DNA from: Sulfurimonas sp.
GTDB lineage: Bacteria > Campylobacterota > Campylobacteria > Campylobacterales > Sulfurimonadaceae
DNA: 19,874 bases
Assembly: GCF_023229105.1 (NCBI RefSeq)
Contig: NZ_JALNZY010000036.1
Span: 1-19,874 of the forward strand
Reading direction: 5' to 3'
The notes under the pieces are model-generated. The model did not search any database. It saw only the letters and a list, made by a program, of their open reading frames with translations, and was not told where the DNA came from. Positions 1 to 7,227 of this stretch are shown piece by piece. A program made the position numbers and the translations under genes. The first letter of the stretch is position 1. Every line of letters starts with the position of its first letter.

Positions 1-1117
1 TATCTTCTTCGTAGTTAAAAGCATCTTTAGGATCTACAATAGTAACTTCCACACCAAACTCTTCAGATAAAATCTCAATCTCGTCATGTCCTAAAAAGTC
101 ATTTTTAGTCATCATTAAACCAAGGCCAAATAGAACCTTAATGACATCTGTAATTGGGCGATTTAGTTTTTCTGCAAATTCATATACACGGATATCTTCA
201 GGGATTTCTACATGTGTTACAATAATATCTTCAGGCTTATCTTTTGCATATTTTTTTCTTTTATCCCGAGAAACTTTTCTGCCTCTTGGAGCAGCTTTTT
301 TATTTGCATTTCTTCCTATAGGTTTTGGAGGCTTAGGTTTTCTAGGCTCTTCTGCAACAATCTCGTGTCTCTCAGTAGAGTTTAAATCAAGTAGGACAAC
401 CTGATCATCCATATCCATAGAAACTTCACTCAGTGAACCGCCGAAAATATCAATTTTTACGCCCTGTTCCTGTTTTCTTGCTCCAGCAGACTGTTTTGTT
501 TTTTTCTTCTTAGCTAACTCTTCTAAAACATCAGCACTTATTTTGCCATATGTAGATACTGTTTGTTTTTGTTTTGAGGATTGAGTATATTCCTGCGTCT
601 TTTCACTCTCTTGAGGCTGTTTTTTCTTTTTTACAATCTTAAGTCCAGATCTTTTTATCTGCATTTTTTTAGGCTCTTCAATACTTATTGACTCATGGCT
701 CTTCTCTAGAGGCTCTTTTTCTTCTGCTTTAAGAGTGCTTTTGTCTTCTTTTGCTATCTTTATAGTCTCTTCTTTTTTATCGACTTTCTCATCTTTAACA
801 ATAGTCTCTTTTTTCGCATTTTTTTCTTGCTTAACATCAGTTTTATCATCTTCTGATTTTAAAGTTTCTTCTTCGGGAGTTGTTTCTTTTTTTTGAGTAT
901 CACTAGTTGTTTTAGCAGCTGTTTTTGTCTCAGGTTTTGGTGCTTGCGCAAGTTCCCCGCTCATAATATAGTTCATTAAGCTTTCTGCTTCTTGCATAGT
1001 AACTGAGCTGTTTGCAGATTTTACGTCAACGCCCATATCTGAAGCTTTTTTAACTACATCTTTAGAAGTTATTCCTAACTCTTTTGCAATTTCGTGTACT
1101 CTAACTTTTTCTGTCAT
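1..1117 (-). CDS. infB: Translation initiation factor IF-2, N-terminal part (cut by window edge)
   Basis: IF-2 is the GTPase that places initiator tRNA on the 30S subunit and promotes 50S joining. The visible part is 372 codons, read from the ATG at 1117 with no stop before the edge. It begins with an IF2_N helical module (MTEKVRVHEIAKELGI, about residues 1-50). A long Lys/Glu/Thr/Ser-rich linker follows (about 60-300). A second IF2_N-like module lies near residues 310-360 (VYEFAEKLNRPITDVIKVLF). The GTPase domain must lie beyond position 1, so its G motifs cannot be checked. The start overlaps the 3' end of the ylxR gene by 17 bp, which suggests translational coupling. The ylxR-infB pairing is a classic one and supports the call. 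The long charged linker is typical of IF-2 and varies between species. Confidence 0.95.
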   Translation of the reverse strand, partial: MTEKVRVHEIAKELGITSKDVVKKASDMGVDVKSANSSVTMQEAESLMNYIMSGELAQAPKPETKTAAKTTSDTQKKETTPEEETLKSEDDKTDVKQEKNAKKETIVKDEKVDKKEETIKIAKEDKSTLKAEEKEPLEKSHESISIEEPKKMQIKRSGLKIVKKKKQPQESEKTQEYTQSSKQKQTVSTYGKISADVLEELAKKKKTKQSAGARKQEQGVKIDIFGGSLSEVSMDMDDQVVLLDLNSTERHEIVAEEPRKPKPPKPIGRNANKKAAPRGRKVSRDKRKKYAKDKPEDIIVTHVEIPEDIRVYEFAEKLNRPITDVIKVLFGLGLMMTKNDFLGHDEIEILSEEFGVEVTIVDPKDAFNYEED

Positions 1118-1364
1118 CAGTGATGATCTCCTTTAGTGTTTTGGCAAATTTATCTCTATCACCGCTCTTGCATTGCCGCATCAGTGCTTTTAATACTCTC
1201 TTATTGTCTTCAAGACAAATCTTGCATATATAAAAACTTCTGCCGCTGCCCCTAAAAAGACTAAGTTGTGAATCTATACACTGAAGTCTTATAAGATTAT
1301 TCTGAGTATCTCTTTGCCTACAAGAGATACACATCCTAATAGGTTGGGTAAATTTTTTCGCCAT
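1101..1364 (-). CDS. ylxR: YlxR/RnpM (DUF448) RNA-binding protein
   Basis: This 87-residue protein carries the family signature near its N-terminus (PIRMCISCRQRDTQNNLIRL), with the R-M-C-x-x-C-R core. A basic, aromatic strand follows (GSGRSFYICKICLEDNKRVLKAL). YlxR members are small proteins encoded beside nusA/infB; the Bacillus protein has been reported as a modulator of RNase P, hence RnpM. Here the gene lies directly upstream of infB and overlaps it by 17 bp. The ATG at 1364 gives the usual MAKK-type start. A TTG three codons upstream (1373) is also open, but it sits only 3 nt after GGAA. Neither start has an ideal ribosome-binding site. The extra Cys pair (YICKIC) resembles a possible metal site; that is inference. 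Confidence 0.88.
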   Translation of the reverse strand: MAKKFTQPIRMCISCRQRDTQNNLIRLQCIDSQLSLFRGSGRSFYICKICLEDNKRVLKALMRQCKSGDRDKFAKTLKEIITDDRKS

Positions 1365-1408
1365 TATATCCAAAAGTTCCTTGATTTAGTAAAAAGATAT
1401 AAACTAAC

Positions 1409-2290
1409 CTACTTTTCTACAATTAGTCCGTCATTATCAAAATCCAATATTTTTACAACAAATTCCGGAAATTTTTGACTAAGTTTATTTGCAATTGCAA
1501 CAGAATCTTCATCATATACCATTGAAAAAAATGTTGACCCGCTTCCTGAGAGAGTGCTCATAAGCGCGCCGCTCTCATATGCAGTCTTTTGAACTCCAAA
1601 GAGCTCAGGCAGAGTTTTCATTCTTGCTTTTTGATGAAATCTATCCTGAGAGGCCAGTTTTAAAATCTCCCAATCCTCATTAAAAAAAGCAGCAACGCTA
1701 AGCGCCGTATGAGAGAGATTATAAATCGCATTCTCTTTAGAGTATGATTTTGGCAAAAGCGCTCTTGTTCTTGCAGTGTTCATCTGTTTATTTGGAATGA
1801 CCACGACCGCTTTTATATAATCAGGAAGATGTTTTTTTTGTGAAAAAACCTTGCCTTTTTCTACTATAGCTACGTTAAAGCCGCCCATAACTGCCGGTGT
1901 AATATTATCTGGATGAGACTCATAAACAAGAGCATGATTTAGTATTCTTCTTTTAGATACGTTTATCCCTGCTGCTTCATGCGCACTTGCAATCGCACTA
2001 ACAATTACAGCCGAAGAGCTGCCAAGCCCTCTTGACATCGGTATCTGATTATAAAACGTAAATTTGAAATTTTGTCTTTTTTTAGTAAGTCTGTTGTAAT
2101 GCTCATTGAAAATACTTACAAATAGATTGTTGCCTTTTAGCTTCGGGTTGTTTTCACCTTCGCCTTTTATGCTGACACTAAAAAATTTAGATGGATGAAA
2201 TTCAACTACATTGCGTAGATTAACTGCTAAACCTAAAGAGTCAAATCCAGGTCCAAGATTTGCACTAGTTGCCGGTACACTTACTGTCAC
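1409..2290 (-). CDS. thrB: Homoserine kinase (GHMP family)
   Basis: ThrB phosphorylates homoserine with ATP to give O-phosphohomoserine, the substrate of threonine synthase. The protein is about 293 residues, normal for the family. It has the N-terminal substrate motif (TVSVPATSANLGPGFDSLG), the glycine/serine-rich ATP loop of GHMP kinases (PMSRGLGSSSAV, about residues 84-95) and the C-terminal GHMP motif (LMSTLSGSGSTFFSM). I chose the GTG at 2290 because AGGA lies 5 nt before it and the protein then begins right at the conserved first strand. A TTG at 2305 is also open and would overlap tsaB by 8 bp. With the GTG, the tsaB stop TAG lies inside the Shine-Dalgarno sequence, so the two genes are probably coupled. 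No other threonine gene is nearby. Confidence 0.95.
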   Translation of the reverse strand: MTVSVPATSANLGPGFDSLGLAVNLRNVVEFHPSKFFSVSIKGEGENNPKLKGNNLFVSIFNEHYNRLTKKRQNFKFTFYNQIPMSRGLGSSSAVIVSAIASAHEAAGINVSKRRILNHALVYESHPDNITPAVMGGFNVAIVEKGKVFSQKKHLPDYIKAVVVIPNKQMNTARTRALLPKSYSKENAIYNLSHTALSVAAFFNEDWEILKLASQDRFHQKARMKTLPELFGVQKTAYESGALMSTLSGSGSTFFSMVYDEDSVAIANKLSQKFPEFVVKILDFDNDGLIVEK

Positions 2291-2297
2291 TTTTTTC

Positions 2298-2759
2298 CTA
2301 TCCAACCGCTCCTATACCATAAAGAGGAGACACAGTTGTACTAAAATCATCATACTCTAGCACATCAGGAAGCATAAAATCTGCTTCAGGTGCCATTTCT
2401 AGTTTTTGGGTTTTTATTTCTGATGAAATTTTAACAAAATATAGCTTTCCAATCGCTTTGATTGGCTGATTTTTATTAAAATAAAAAGCATCTGTTGCAA
2501 AAAGCGGTATGTTTTTTAAAACACTCATGGATTTTAAAAAAATATATGCAATTTTTATCGCCATAAAACTTCCGGGTCCATTTGCATAAAAGAGTCCTTT
2601 TATAGTGTACTCTTTAGATAAGTCATTAAAAATACTAGGTAGTATATCAGAGCTTTTCTCATCGCTAAGAACTGTTTTTATCAACTTTAACTCCTCATAT
2701 ACTCCAATTTTTATAGGAGAGAAGAGAGTTATAAAAACTAAATCGACACTCTTATGCAT
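2298..2759 (-). CDS. tsaB: Short TsaB-like protein (t6A tRNA modification)
   Basis: TsaB is the non-catalytic partner of TsaD in making N6-threonylcarbamoyladenosine at A37 of ANN-decoding tRNAs. The identifying stretch is YANGPGSFMAIKIAYIFLKS (about residues 58-77). It aligns with the family's GxGPGSFTGLRIG loop and the following helix. The protein is only 153 residues against roughly 230 in E. coli, so it keeps the first ASKHA-like lobe and lacks most of the second. The canonical Thr-Gly after GPGSF is replaced by Met-Ala. Its ATG overlaps the lpxC stop by 8 bp (shared ATGCATAA). I recall a similarly short protein at the same place in Campylobacter (between lpxC and thrB), so this looks like a lineage form rather than a broken gene. 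The function is inferred. Confidence 0.75.
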   Translation of the reverse strand: MHKSVDLVFITLFSPIKIGVYEELKLIKTVLSDEKSSDILPSIFNDLSKEYTIKGLFYANGPGSFMAIKIAYIFLKSMSVLKNIPLFATDAFYFNKNQPIKAIGKLYFVKISSEIKTQKLEMAPEADFMLPDVLEYDDFSTTVSPLYGIGAVG

Positions 2760-3636
2760 ACGCTTTTTCTAACTCTAATGTTTTTTTACCCACAAGTTCA
2801 ATAACTTCATAGTTTTGTGCATCTTTTAAAAGCTCTAACGTTAGCTTATGATTAAGGTCATGACTACCAGCCATCGCTTCATAGTTACCTACAAAATTCA
2901 TACCAATTAGTGCCATATCCCCAATAGCATCAAGTATTTTATGTCTTACAAATTCATCATGAAATCTAAGCCCCTCAGGATTTAAAACCTTTTTCTCATC
3001 CAGCACAACTGCGTTTTCTAACGATCCGCCAAGTGCAAGACCCTTTGAGCGCAGATACTGAACCTCATGCAAAAAACCAAAAGTCCTAGCACGAGAAATC
3101 TCATCTTTGTAGTTTTGTTTGGTAAAGTTTAAAATATACTCCTGTCTCTGTATAACAGGATGAGGAAATTTAATAGTAAAGCCATACTGTAAATCTGGCG
3201 AGGGGGAGAGCTTGACATACTTCTCTCCCTCTTGAACTACTACCTCTTTTTTTATTCTCATAACTCTTTTAGGAACATCTAACTGAATAATTTCTGCTTC
3301 ATCTAAGAGCATACAAAAGCTTGCACTGCTGCCGTCCATAACAGGAATTTCATCAGCATCTACGATTATTCTAAGATTATCAATTCCATAGGCGTAAATA
3401 GCAGAGAGCATATGCTCTATAGTTGAGATGACATAACCATCTTTTCCTATAACCGTGGCCATTTTAGTATCAACAACATTTTCAGGAATAAGCGGGATTG
3501 CTACATCAACGTCGCTTCTATAAAATATCAAGCCACTGTTTGACTCTAGCGGCTCTAATCTTAACTTAACAGCAGAACCTTTATGAAGACCTATTCCGAC
3601 AAGCTCAACACTCTTTTTAATAGTTGTTTGATACAT
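2752..3636 (-). CDS. lpxC: UDP-3-O-acyl-N-acetylglucosamine deacetylase
   Basis: LpxC removes the N-acetyl group from UDP-3-O-acyl-GlcNAc. It is the committed, zinc-dependent step of lipid A synthesis and acts in the cytoplasm. The protein is 294 residues and complete. The duplicated alpha/beta fold is recognised by VELVGIGLHKG (about 11-20), STIEHMLSAIYAYGIDN (71-87) and IPVMDGSSASF (97-107). FHDEFVRHKILDAIGDMAL (225-243) and MAGSHDLNHKL follow. Visible zinc ligands are H75, H232 and D236. Glu74 and His259 match the catalytic base and acid. The ATG at 3636 follows a GGGAT sequence. The gene overlaps tsaB by 8 bp. The 47-bp gap from the upstream peptidase gene may hold an internal promoter. 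Confidence 0.98.
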   Translation of the reverse strand: MYQTTIKKSVELVGIGLHKGSAVKLRLEPLESNSGLIFYRSDVDVAIPLIPENVVDTKMATVIGKDGYVISTIEHMLSAIYAYGIDNLRIIVDADEIPVMDGSSASFCMLLDEAEIIQLDVPKRVMRIKKEVVVQEGEKYVKLSPSPDLQYGFTIKFPHPVIQRQEYILNFTKQNYKDEISRARTFGFLHEVQYLRSKGLALGGSLENAVVLDEKKVLNPEGLRFHDEFVRHKILDAIGDMALIGMNFVGNYEAMAGSHDLNHKLTLELLKDAQNYEVIELVGKKTLELEKAYA

Positions 3637-3669
3637 TTTTTTATCCCTATCTTCTTGCTTTAGTCACAA

Positions 3670-3675
3670 ATTGTA
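3670..3675 (-). promoter_or_regulatory. Possible internal -10 box ahead of lpxC
   Basis: On the minus strand this reads TACAAT, preceded directly by TG. It lies 34 bp upstream of the lpxC ATG in the 47-bp gap after the peptidase gene. No good -35 element is visible, but Campylobacterota sigma-70 promoters often lack one. This is a weak call based on one hexamer in AT-rich DNA. Confidence 0.25.
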
Positions 3676-3683
3676 CACTAAGT

Positions 3684-5054
3684 TTACTTTTTATCTATTA
3701 TGCTTTTTGCGCTGTTGATAACGTCATTTATATTTAATTTTATCCAAGTATCATCCATCCACTCTGCAGGACGAACCTCTATACCTTGAATCAAGATTCC
3801 AAAATGAAGATGATCTCCCATTGCATAACCGCTTTTACCTGTGTTTGCTATATGCGAACCGCTACTAATTTTTTCATCAACATTAACGCTTATATTTGAG
3901 CAGTGCCCATAAAGAGTATAAAGTCCTAGCCCATGTGAGAGAATCGGCATATTTCCATATAAACCATTGTACCCGGTAAAAACAATTTCTCCCCCATTTT
4001 GCGGCTTAATTTCTGCCATTGCATTACTTGCTAAATCAAGACCTAAGTGATATGACTCACTGATTTTGTCTTCCTTATAGAAATAGTGCCTATGATCTCC
4101 AAAATGAGCAACCACAGCAGCATTTTTTAGAGGGTACATCTTGTTTATTTTGAAGTCATCAATCATCTCCTCTGAAACTTTTGATGTTATCTCATGAATA
4201 AGATCTTCATTTTTTACCCTTACATCTTCATTGATAATTTTAAACTGCTCAATAGAATTGGTAACTCCTTGAGTCTCCTTGAACTCCTCTGCAAGCTCGG
4301 CTATTTTCCCATTTAAAAAATTATCAGTTATTTTTATATTTGATAATTTATAGCTCGCCTCCTTTAAAAAAAGAGGGACATTTACTGTTGAGATATTATC
4401 TGCCCTATCTTTTGCAAAGATAGTCGCTTTAAACGTTGTTTCTTTAACAGGCCATGCCAGAAGTGAAATGTAGTATCCTTTTTTATAAAATGGCTGTGCT
4501 AGAAACTTTTTATCAAAATTTGTTTGGATATAAAGCTCCTTTAAATTTTCATCCTCTGCTTTAAAGATAACAAGTGCCGCACCACCTTTTTTTATCTTAT
4601 ATGAGTTAGCAATCGTATTTAAAAGAGGTCTTTTCTTGTCAATCTTTAGCTTAAATTCACTTATGGCATCGTTTCCCTTTAAAAAATTCCATTTGCTTGC
4701 ATCTTGTGCTTCAATAACTATCTTAATCTCATCCTCGCTCATAGCGTATGCACTTTTAGGAGGCTCTACTTTAACATTTAGTGATTGCTTTGGAGTTAAA
4801 AACTGCTCATGATAAAGAACAGTTTCTTGTGATTTTGTTACTAAAGTTACTTTGTACGATTTCAGACCGGTTGAATCCTCCATAGTTATATCAAGTGGAT
4901 TCTTTAGATTCCAGTATCCGCTATTTTGCATAGTAATCATGGGAGATTCTCTCTCAAACATTTCCGAATTGTATATATATAAACCCATACCTACAGCTAC
5001 CGCAAATATGCCTAGCAATAATGCCGAAGATCCTTTTTTGCTTCCTCTTCTCAA
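3684..5054 (-). CDS. Membrane-anchored M23 (LytM) peptidoglycan endopeptidase
   Basis: This 456-residue protein has a short basic N-terminus and one transmembrane segment (about residues 11-28), so most of it faces the periplasm. Residues about 40-300 form a long non-catalytic region. The C-terminal LytM/M23 domain (about 335-432) shows the zinc and catalytic motifs: H336-x3-D340 (YHLGLD), LYGH with H384, and HLHFG with H415 and H417. All key residues are present, so it should be an active D,D-endopeptidase cutting peptidoglycan cross-links. It is of the kind that sets cell shape in Helicobacter and Campylobacter. The start codon is TTG at 5054: AAGGAG sits 7 nt upstream and the DHH gene ends 2 nt away. 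I recall an M23 gene next to lpxC in Campylobacter jejuni as well. I cannot say which named shape protein it matches. Confidence 0.9.
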   Translation of the reverse strand: MRRGSKKGSSALLLGIFAVAVGMGLYIYNSEMFERESPMITMQNSGYWNLKNPLDITMEDSTGLKSYKVTLVTKSQETVLYHEQFLTPKQSLNVKVEPPKSAYAMSEDEIKIVIEAQDASKWNFLKGNDAISEFKLKIDKKRPLLNTIANSYKIKKGGAALVIFKAEDENLKELYIQTNFDKKFLAQPFYKKGYYISLLAWPVKETTFKATIFAKDRADNISTVNVPLFLKEASYKLSNIKITDNFLNGKIAELAEEFKETQGVTNSIEQFKIINEDVRVKNEDLIHEITSKVSEEMIDDFKINKMYPLKNAAVVAHFGDHRHYFYKEDKISESYHLGLDLASNAMAEIKPQNGGEIVFTGYNGLYGNMPILSHGLGLYTLYGHCSNISVNVDEKISSGSHIANTGKSGYAMGDHLHFGILIQGIEVRPAEWMDDTWIKLNINDVINSAKSIIDKK

Positions 5055-5055
5055 A

Positions 5056-5994
5056 CTATAACTCCTTTTCTAATAAATCTAATATTTTAATTTTTACTTC
5101 CTCTAAAGAGATGATTTCATCTATCTCAAAACCAGCTCTATATACATGACCGCCGCCGCCGAACCTTGTGGCAATTTTACTAACATCTACCCCAAAGTTA
5201 GAGCGAAGTGAACCTTTTATCGTAAAATTCTTTTTCTGCCTAAGCAGCAAAGCAACCTTTACATTCGGCAGATGCAAAGACTCTTTTAGCGGTGCTTCAC
5301 AATCCACTCCAAGAGCCCCTGTTGCTCTCATCTCTTCCTCGCTTACGCAAAAAACCGCAACTTTTGCGTCCTGCTCTAATGTCATGTTTTTAAACATAAC
5401 AGACTTTAATCTAAGAGACGCTAGGGAGACGCTTTTTAGAACTTTTTTGTTGCAAAGCTGATGCTCAGCACCCAGTTCTATCAGTTCACTCACGGTAGCA
5501 AATGTCGTGCCATCAACATTTTGAGATAAAAAAGCATCAGAATCGTCTAAAATTCCTGCATATAGCGCAGTCGCTATTTTTATATTTATTTTGGCACTGC
5601 TTGCTTTAAAAAAGTTATATAAAACTGCTGTTGTACTTATAAAATCCGGTTGCACAAAATTTAAATTACCATAATTTGTGTTAGAGATATGATGGTCGAT
5701 ATTTATCAAATCACACTCTACTTGTACGCCTAAACGTTTCTCATTTGCGCAATCGAGCGAAATTGCCAAATCCCCAGAGAGAGGAAACGTGCTTTTTATC
5801 TTCTCAAACCATGGCAAAAAAGATAACTTTTGATTTATCTGCTCACTTTTGCAAAACCATGAAACTTTTTTATGCTTTTGGAGCAAAAAAGTGTACATAG
5901 CACTCGCACTTCCTAGAGAATCCGCATCAGGATTAACATGTGAAATAAGAACAATATGAGTAGCTTTTTCTATTTTTTCTAATATTTCATTCAA
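5056..5994 (-). CDS. nrnA: DHH/DHHA1 phosphoesterase (NrnA-like nanoRNase/pAp phosphatase)
   Basis: This 312-residue protein has the two domains of the NrnA group. The DHH part carries SHVNPDADSLGSA (metal-binding H19, D23, D25), SLDCAN (D81), the DHH triplet at 100-102 and a fourth motif, GILDDSDAF (about 147-155). The DHHA1 part ends in the glycine-rich substrate motif GGGGHVYRAGFEI (279-291). NrnA enzymes degrade 2-5 nt RNAs left by other RNases and dephosphorylate pAp. The fourth motif usually reads like TDTG; here it is DDSD, a small deviation. The only plausible start is the TTG at 5994: the reading frame is closed 12 nt further upstream by a TAA after non-start codons, and the nearby ATG at 5990 is out of frame. 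The ribosome-binding site is weak (AAAGA). It ends 1 bp before the peptidase start. Confidence 0.88.
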   Translation of the reverse strand: MNEILEKIEKATHIVLISHVNPDADSLGSASAMYTFLLQKHKKVSWFCKSEQINQKLSFLPWFEKIKSTFPLSGDLAISLDCANEKRLGVQVECDLINIDHHISNTNYGNLNFVQPDFISTTAVLYNFFKASSAKINIKIATALYAGILDDSDAFLSQNVDGTTFATVSELIELGAEHQLCNKKVLKSVSLASLRLKSVMFKNMTLEQDAKVAVFCVSEEEMRATGALGVDCEAPLKESLHLPNVKVALLLRQKKNFTIKGSLRSNFGVDVSKIATRFGGGGHVYRAGFEIDEIISLEEVKIKILDLLEKEL

Positions 5995-6014
5995 TTTATA
6001 TATCTTTTTTTAGA

Positions 6015-6020
6015 ATTGTA
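6015..6020 (-). promoter_or_regulatory. Possible internal -10 box ahead of the nrnA-like gene
   Basis: The minus strand reads TACAAT here, inside the 28-bp gap between flhB and the DHH gene. It would place a start site about 14 nt before the TTG codon. No -35 element is visible. It is the same hexamer as the one ahead of lpxC, but AT-rich DNA makes such matches common. Confidence 0.2.
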
Positions 6021-6022
6021 TA

Positions 6023-7075
6023 CTACTTCTTATTCATTTTGTAAACATAAGCCAGCACTTCTGCAACAGCCGCAAACAACTCACTTGGTATGGGTTTATC
6101 CAAATCCACTTGAGCATATAAACTTCTTGCTAAAGGGGGATTTTGCACTATATGTACACCATTTTCTCTGGCTACTTTTTTAATATGCAACGCTATATTA
6201 TCCATCCCTTTTGCAACTACTATAGGTGCATGCGACTTCTGCTCATCATACTTTATGGCAACCGCATAGTGAGTCGGGTTTGTTATAACAACATCCGCAT
6301 GAGGAACTTCAGCCATCATTCTTTTTCTTGAAGCCTGCATCTGAATTTGACGGATTTTTGCTTTGATGAGTGGATCCCCGTCCATGTTTTTCATCTCATC
6401 TTTTATCTCCTGCTTGCTCATCTTGAGTCCGTCAAAATACTGTTTTCGCACAATTATAATATCGATTACTGCAAAAATAAAAATAATAAAAAGCATTACA
6501 AAAGCGATAATCAGAGCCTTATCTTTAAGCCATACCATCTGATCTCCAAGTCCAAAAAGTGCAACTGTAGGGAGTTCAACTATAAAAAGAAAGAAAAAAA
6601 TGAAGCCAACACCTAAAGTGGTAAAAGATTTAAATGTTATTTTAATACCATCAATGATTTTTTTCATTGAAAAGAGATTTTTCATCCCTTTTATGGGATC
6701 TATCTTTTTAAAGTCCGGCGTAATTGCTTTTGTGGTAAATAAAAATCCAAACTGAGCAAAAGCGGCTAAAACACCCATAATCGCAACTGAAATAGTAAGA
6801 GGCATAACAATAAAAAGAAACTCTCTAATAGTAACTATTGCTATATCAACCATCAAAGCTCTATCAAGAGGCATTCCTAAAAGTGAAAAATAATACTTTG
6901 AGAGATAGAGTATGTGAGCACTCATATACGGAAAAAGAAGCAAAAAAGCCAAAATAGCAACAAAAAGCGTCATAACCCCAGACGCATCTTGCGACTTTGG
7001 AACATTCCCCTCTTTTCTCGCGTCCTCTATCTTCTTGGATGTGGGTTCTTCTGTTTTTTCAGCATCATCAGCCAT
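6023..7075 (-). CDS. flhB: Flagellar export apparatus protein FlhB
   Basis: FlhB is the inner-membrane substrate-specificity switch of the flagellar type III export apparatus. It changes export from rod/hook to filament subunits after self-cleavage. The protein is 350 residues. The N-terminus is the usual acidic/basic lead (MADDAEKTEEPTSKKIEDAR, 1-20). Hydrophobic segments lie near 33-50, 85-113, 148-172 and 187-209. A cytoplasmic domain follows with the autocleavage site NPTH at 266-269, inside VVITNPTHYAVAI. All hallmarks are intact. The ATG at 7075 has a strong AGGAG 6 nt upstream. The gene sits alone among housekeeping genes; scattered flagellar genes are normal in Campylobacterota. The DNA just upstream holds a diverged copy of this gene's first ten codons. 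Confidence 0.98.
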   Translation of the reverse strand: MADDAEKTEEPTSKKIEDARKEGNVPKSQDASGVMTLFVAILAFLLLFPYMSAHILYLSKYYFSLLGMPLDRALMVDIAIVTIREFLFIVMPLTISVAIMGVLAAFAQFGFLFTTKAITPDFKKIDPIKGMKNLFSMKKIIDGIKITFKSFTTLGVGFIFFFLFIVELPTVALFGLGDQMVWLKDKALIIAFVMLFIIFIFAVIDIIIVRKQYFDGLKMSKQEIKDEMKNMDGDPLIKAKIRQIQMQASRKRMMAEVPHADVVITNPTHYAVAIKYDEQKSHAPIVVAKGMDNIALHIKKVARENGVHIVQNPPLARSLYAQVDLDKPIPSELFAAVAEVLAYVYKMNKK

Positions 7076-7099
7076 TAAATTCTCCTAGGAAGAACTCTA

Positions 7100-7120
7100 T
7101 AAAATCTTTTCAAGATTTTA
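7100..7120. repeat. Short inverted repeat in the nadC-flhB gap
   Basis: Perfect 9-bp arms (TAAAATCTT at 7100-7108 and its complement at 7112-7120) flank a 3-nt spacer. The TGA of the 35-codon ORF lies in the loop region. There is no U-tract after it on the transcribed strand, so it is not a clear terminator. It may be an mRNA stem-loop between nadC and flhB. Confidence 0.5.
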
Positions 7121-7217
7121 CTTTAGTAGCCATAGCGGCTTTAGCGTAGAAAAAGAAACGAGTTTCTTTTTCGTTTGGAATAATGTTCTCGTCTGTTATT
7201 TGAGTATCATCAGCCAT
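7110..7217 (-). CDS. Uncertain 35-codon ORF starting with a copy of the flhB start
   Basis: The ATG at 7217 opens a 35-residue frame ending at a TGA at 7110. It begins MADDTQITDEN, close to FlhB's MADDAEKTEEP, and ends in the basic stretch YAKAAMATKVKS. It lies 10 nt after the nadC stop and lacks a clear Shine-Dalgarno sequence (AAAATAATTA before the ATG). It is not in frame with flhB. It could be a decayed duplication of the flhB 5' end joined to a repeat element, or a leader peptide. I do not recognise it as a known protein. The low score reflects doubt that it is translated. Confidence 0.25.
   Translation of the reverse strand: MADDTQITDENIIPNEKETRFFFYAKAAMATKVKS
7149..7172. repeat. 24-nt inverted repeat, A-rich arm and U-rich arm
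   Basis: The arms are GAAAAAGAAAC (7149-7159) and GTTTCTTTTTC (7162-7172), perfectly complementary with a 2-nt spacer. In the nadA-nadC-flhB transcript it would fold into a tight hairpin of about 10 bp. Its descending arm is U-rich, resembling a weak attenuator or processing site between nadC and flhB. It has no GC-rich stem, so strong termination is unlikely. Confidence 0.6.
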
Positions 7218-7220
7218 TAA
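7188..7220 (-). repeat. Diverged second copy of the flhB start region
   Basis: From the ATG at 7217, the first 30 nt match the first 30 nt of flhB (from 7075) at 25 positions, with the first 12 coding bases and the preceding TTA identical. The two copies lie 142 bp apart. The real flhB copy keeps AGGAG, while this one has lost it or never had it. It looks like an old tandem duplication of the gene's 5' end. Confidence 0.65.
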
Positions 7221-7227
7221 TTATTTT

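Noticed and set aside
141..404. Plus-strand ORF of 87 codons opposite infB
   Set aside because: It is antisense to the clear IF-2 frame and its composition is the mirror of the charged IF-2 linker. It has no recognisable motif.
480..960. Repetitive TTCTT/TTTTC-rich DNA near the left edge
   Set aside because: It encodes the Lys/Glu-rich linker of IF-2 on the minus strand, so coding composition explains it.
1365..1373. TTG start for ylxR at 1373
   Set aside because: It lies only 3 nt after GGAA, too close for a good ribosome-binding site, and the ATG at 1364 gives the usual N-terminus.
6347..6616. Plus-strand 89-codon ORF opposite flhB
   Set aside because: It is a shadow of the membrane-protein codons of flhB, without a ribosome-binding site or family features.
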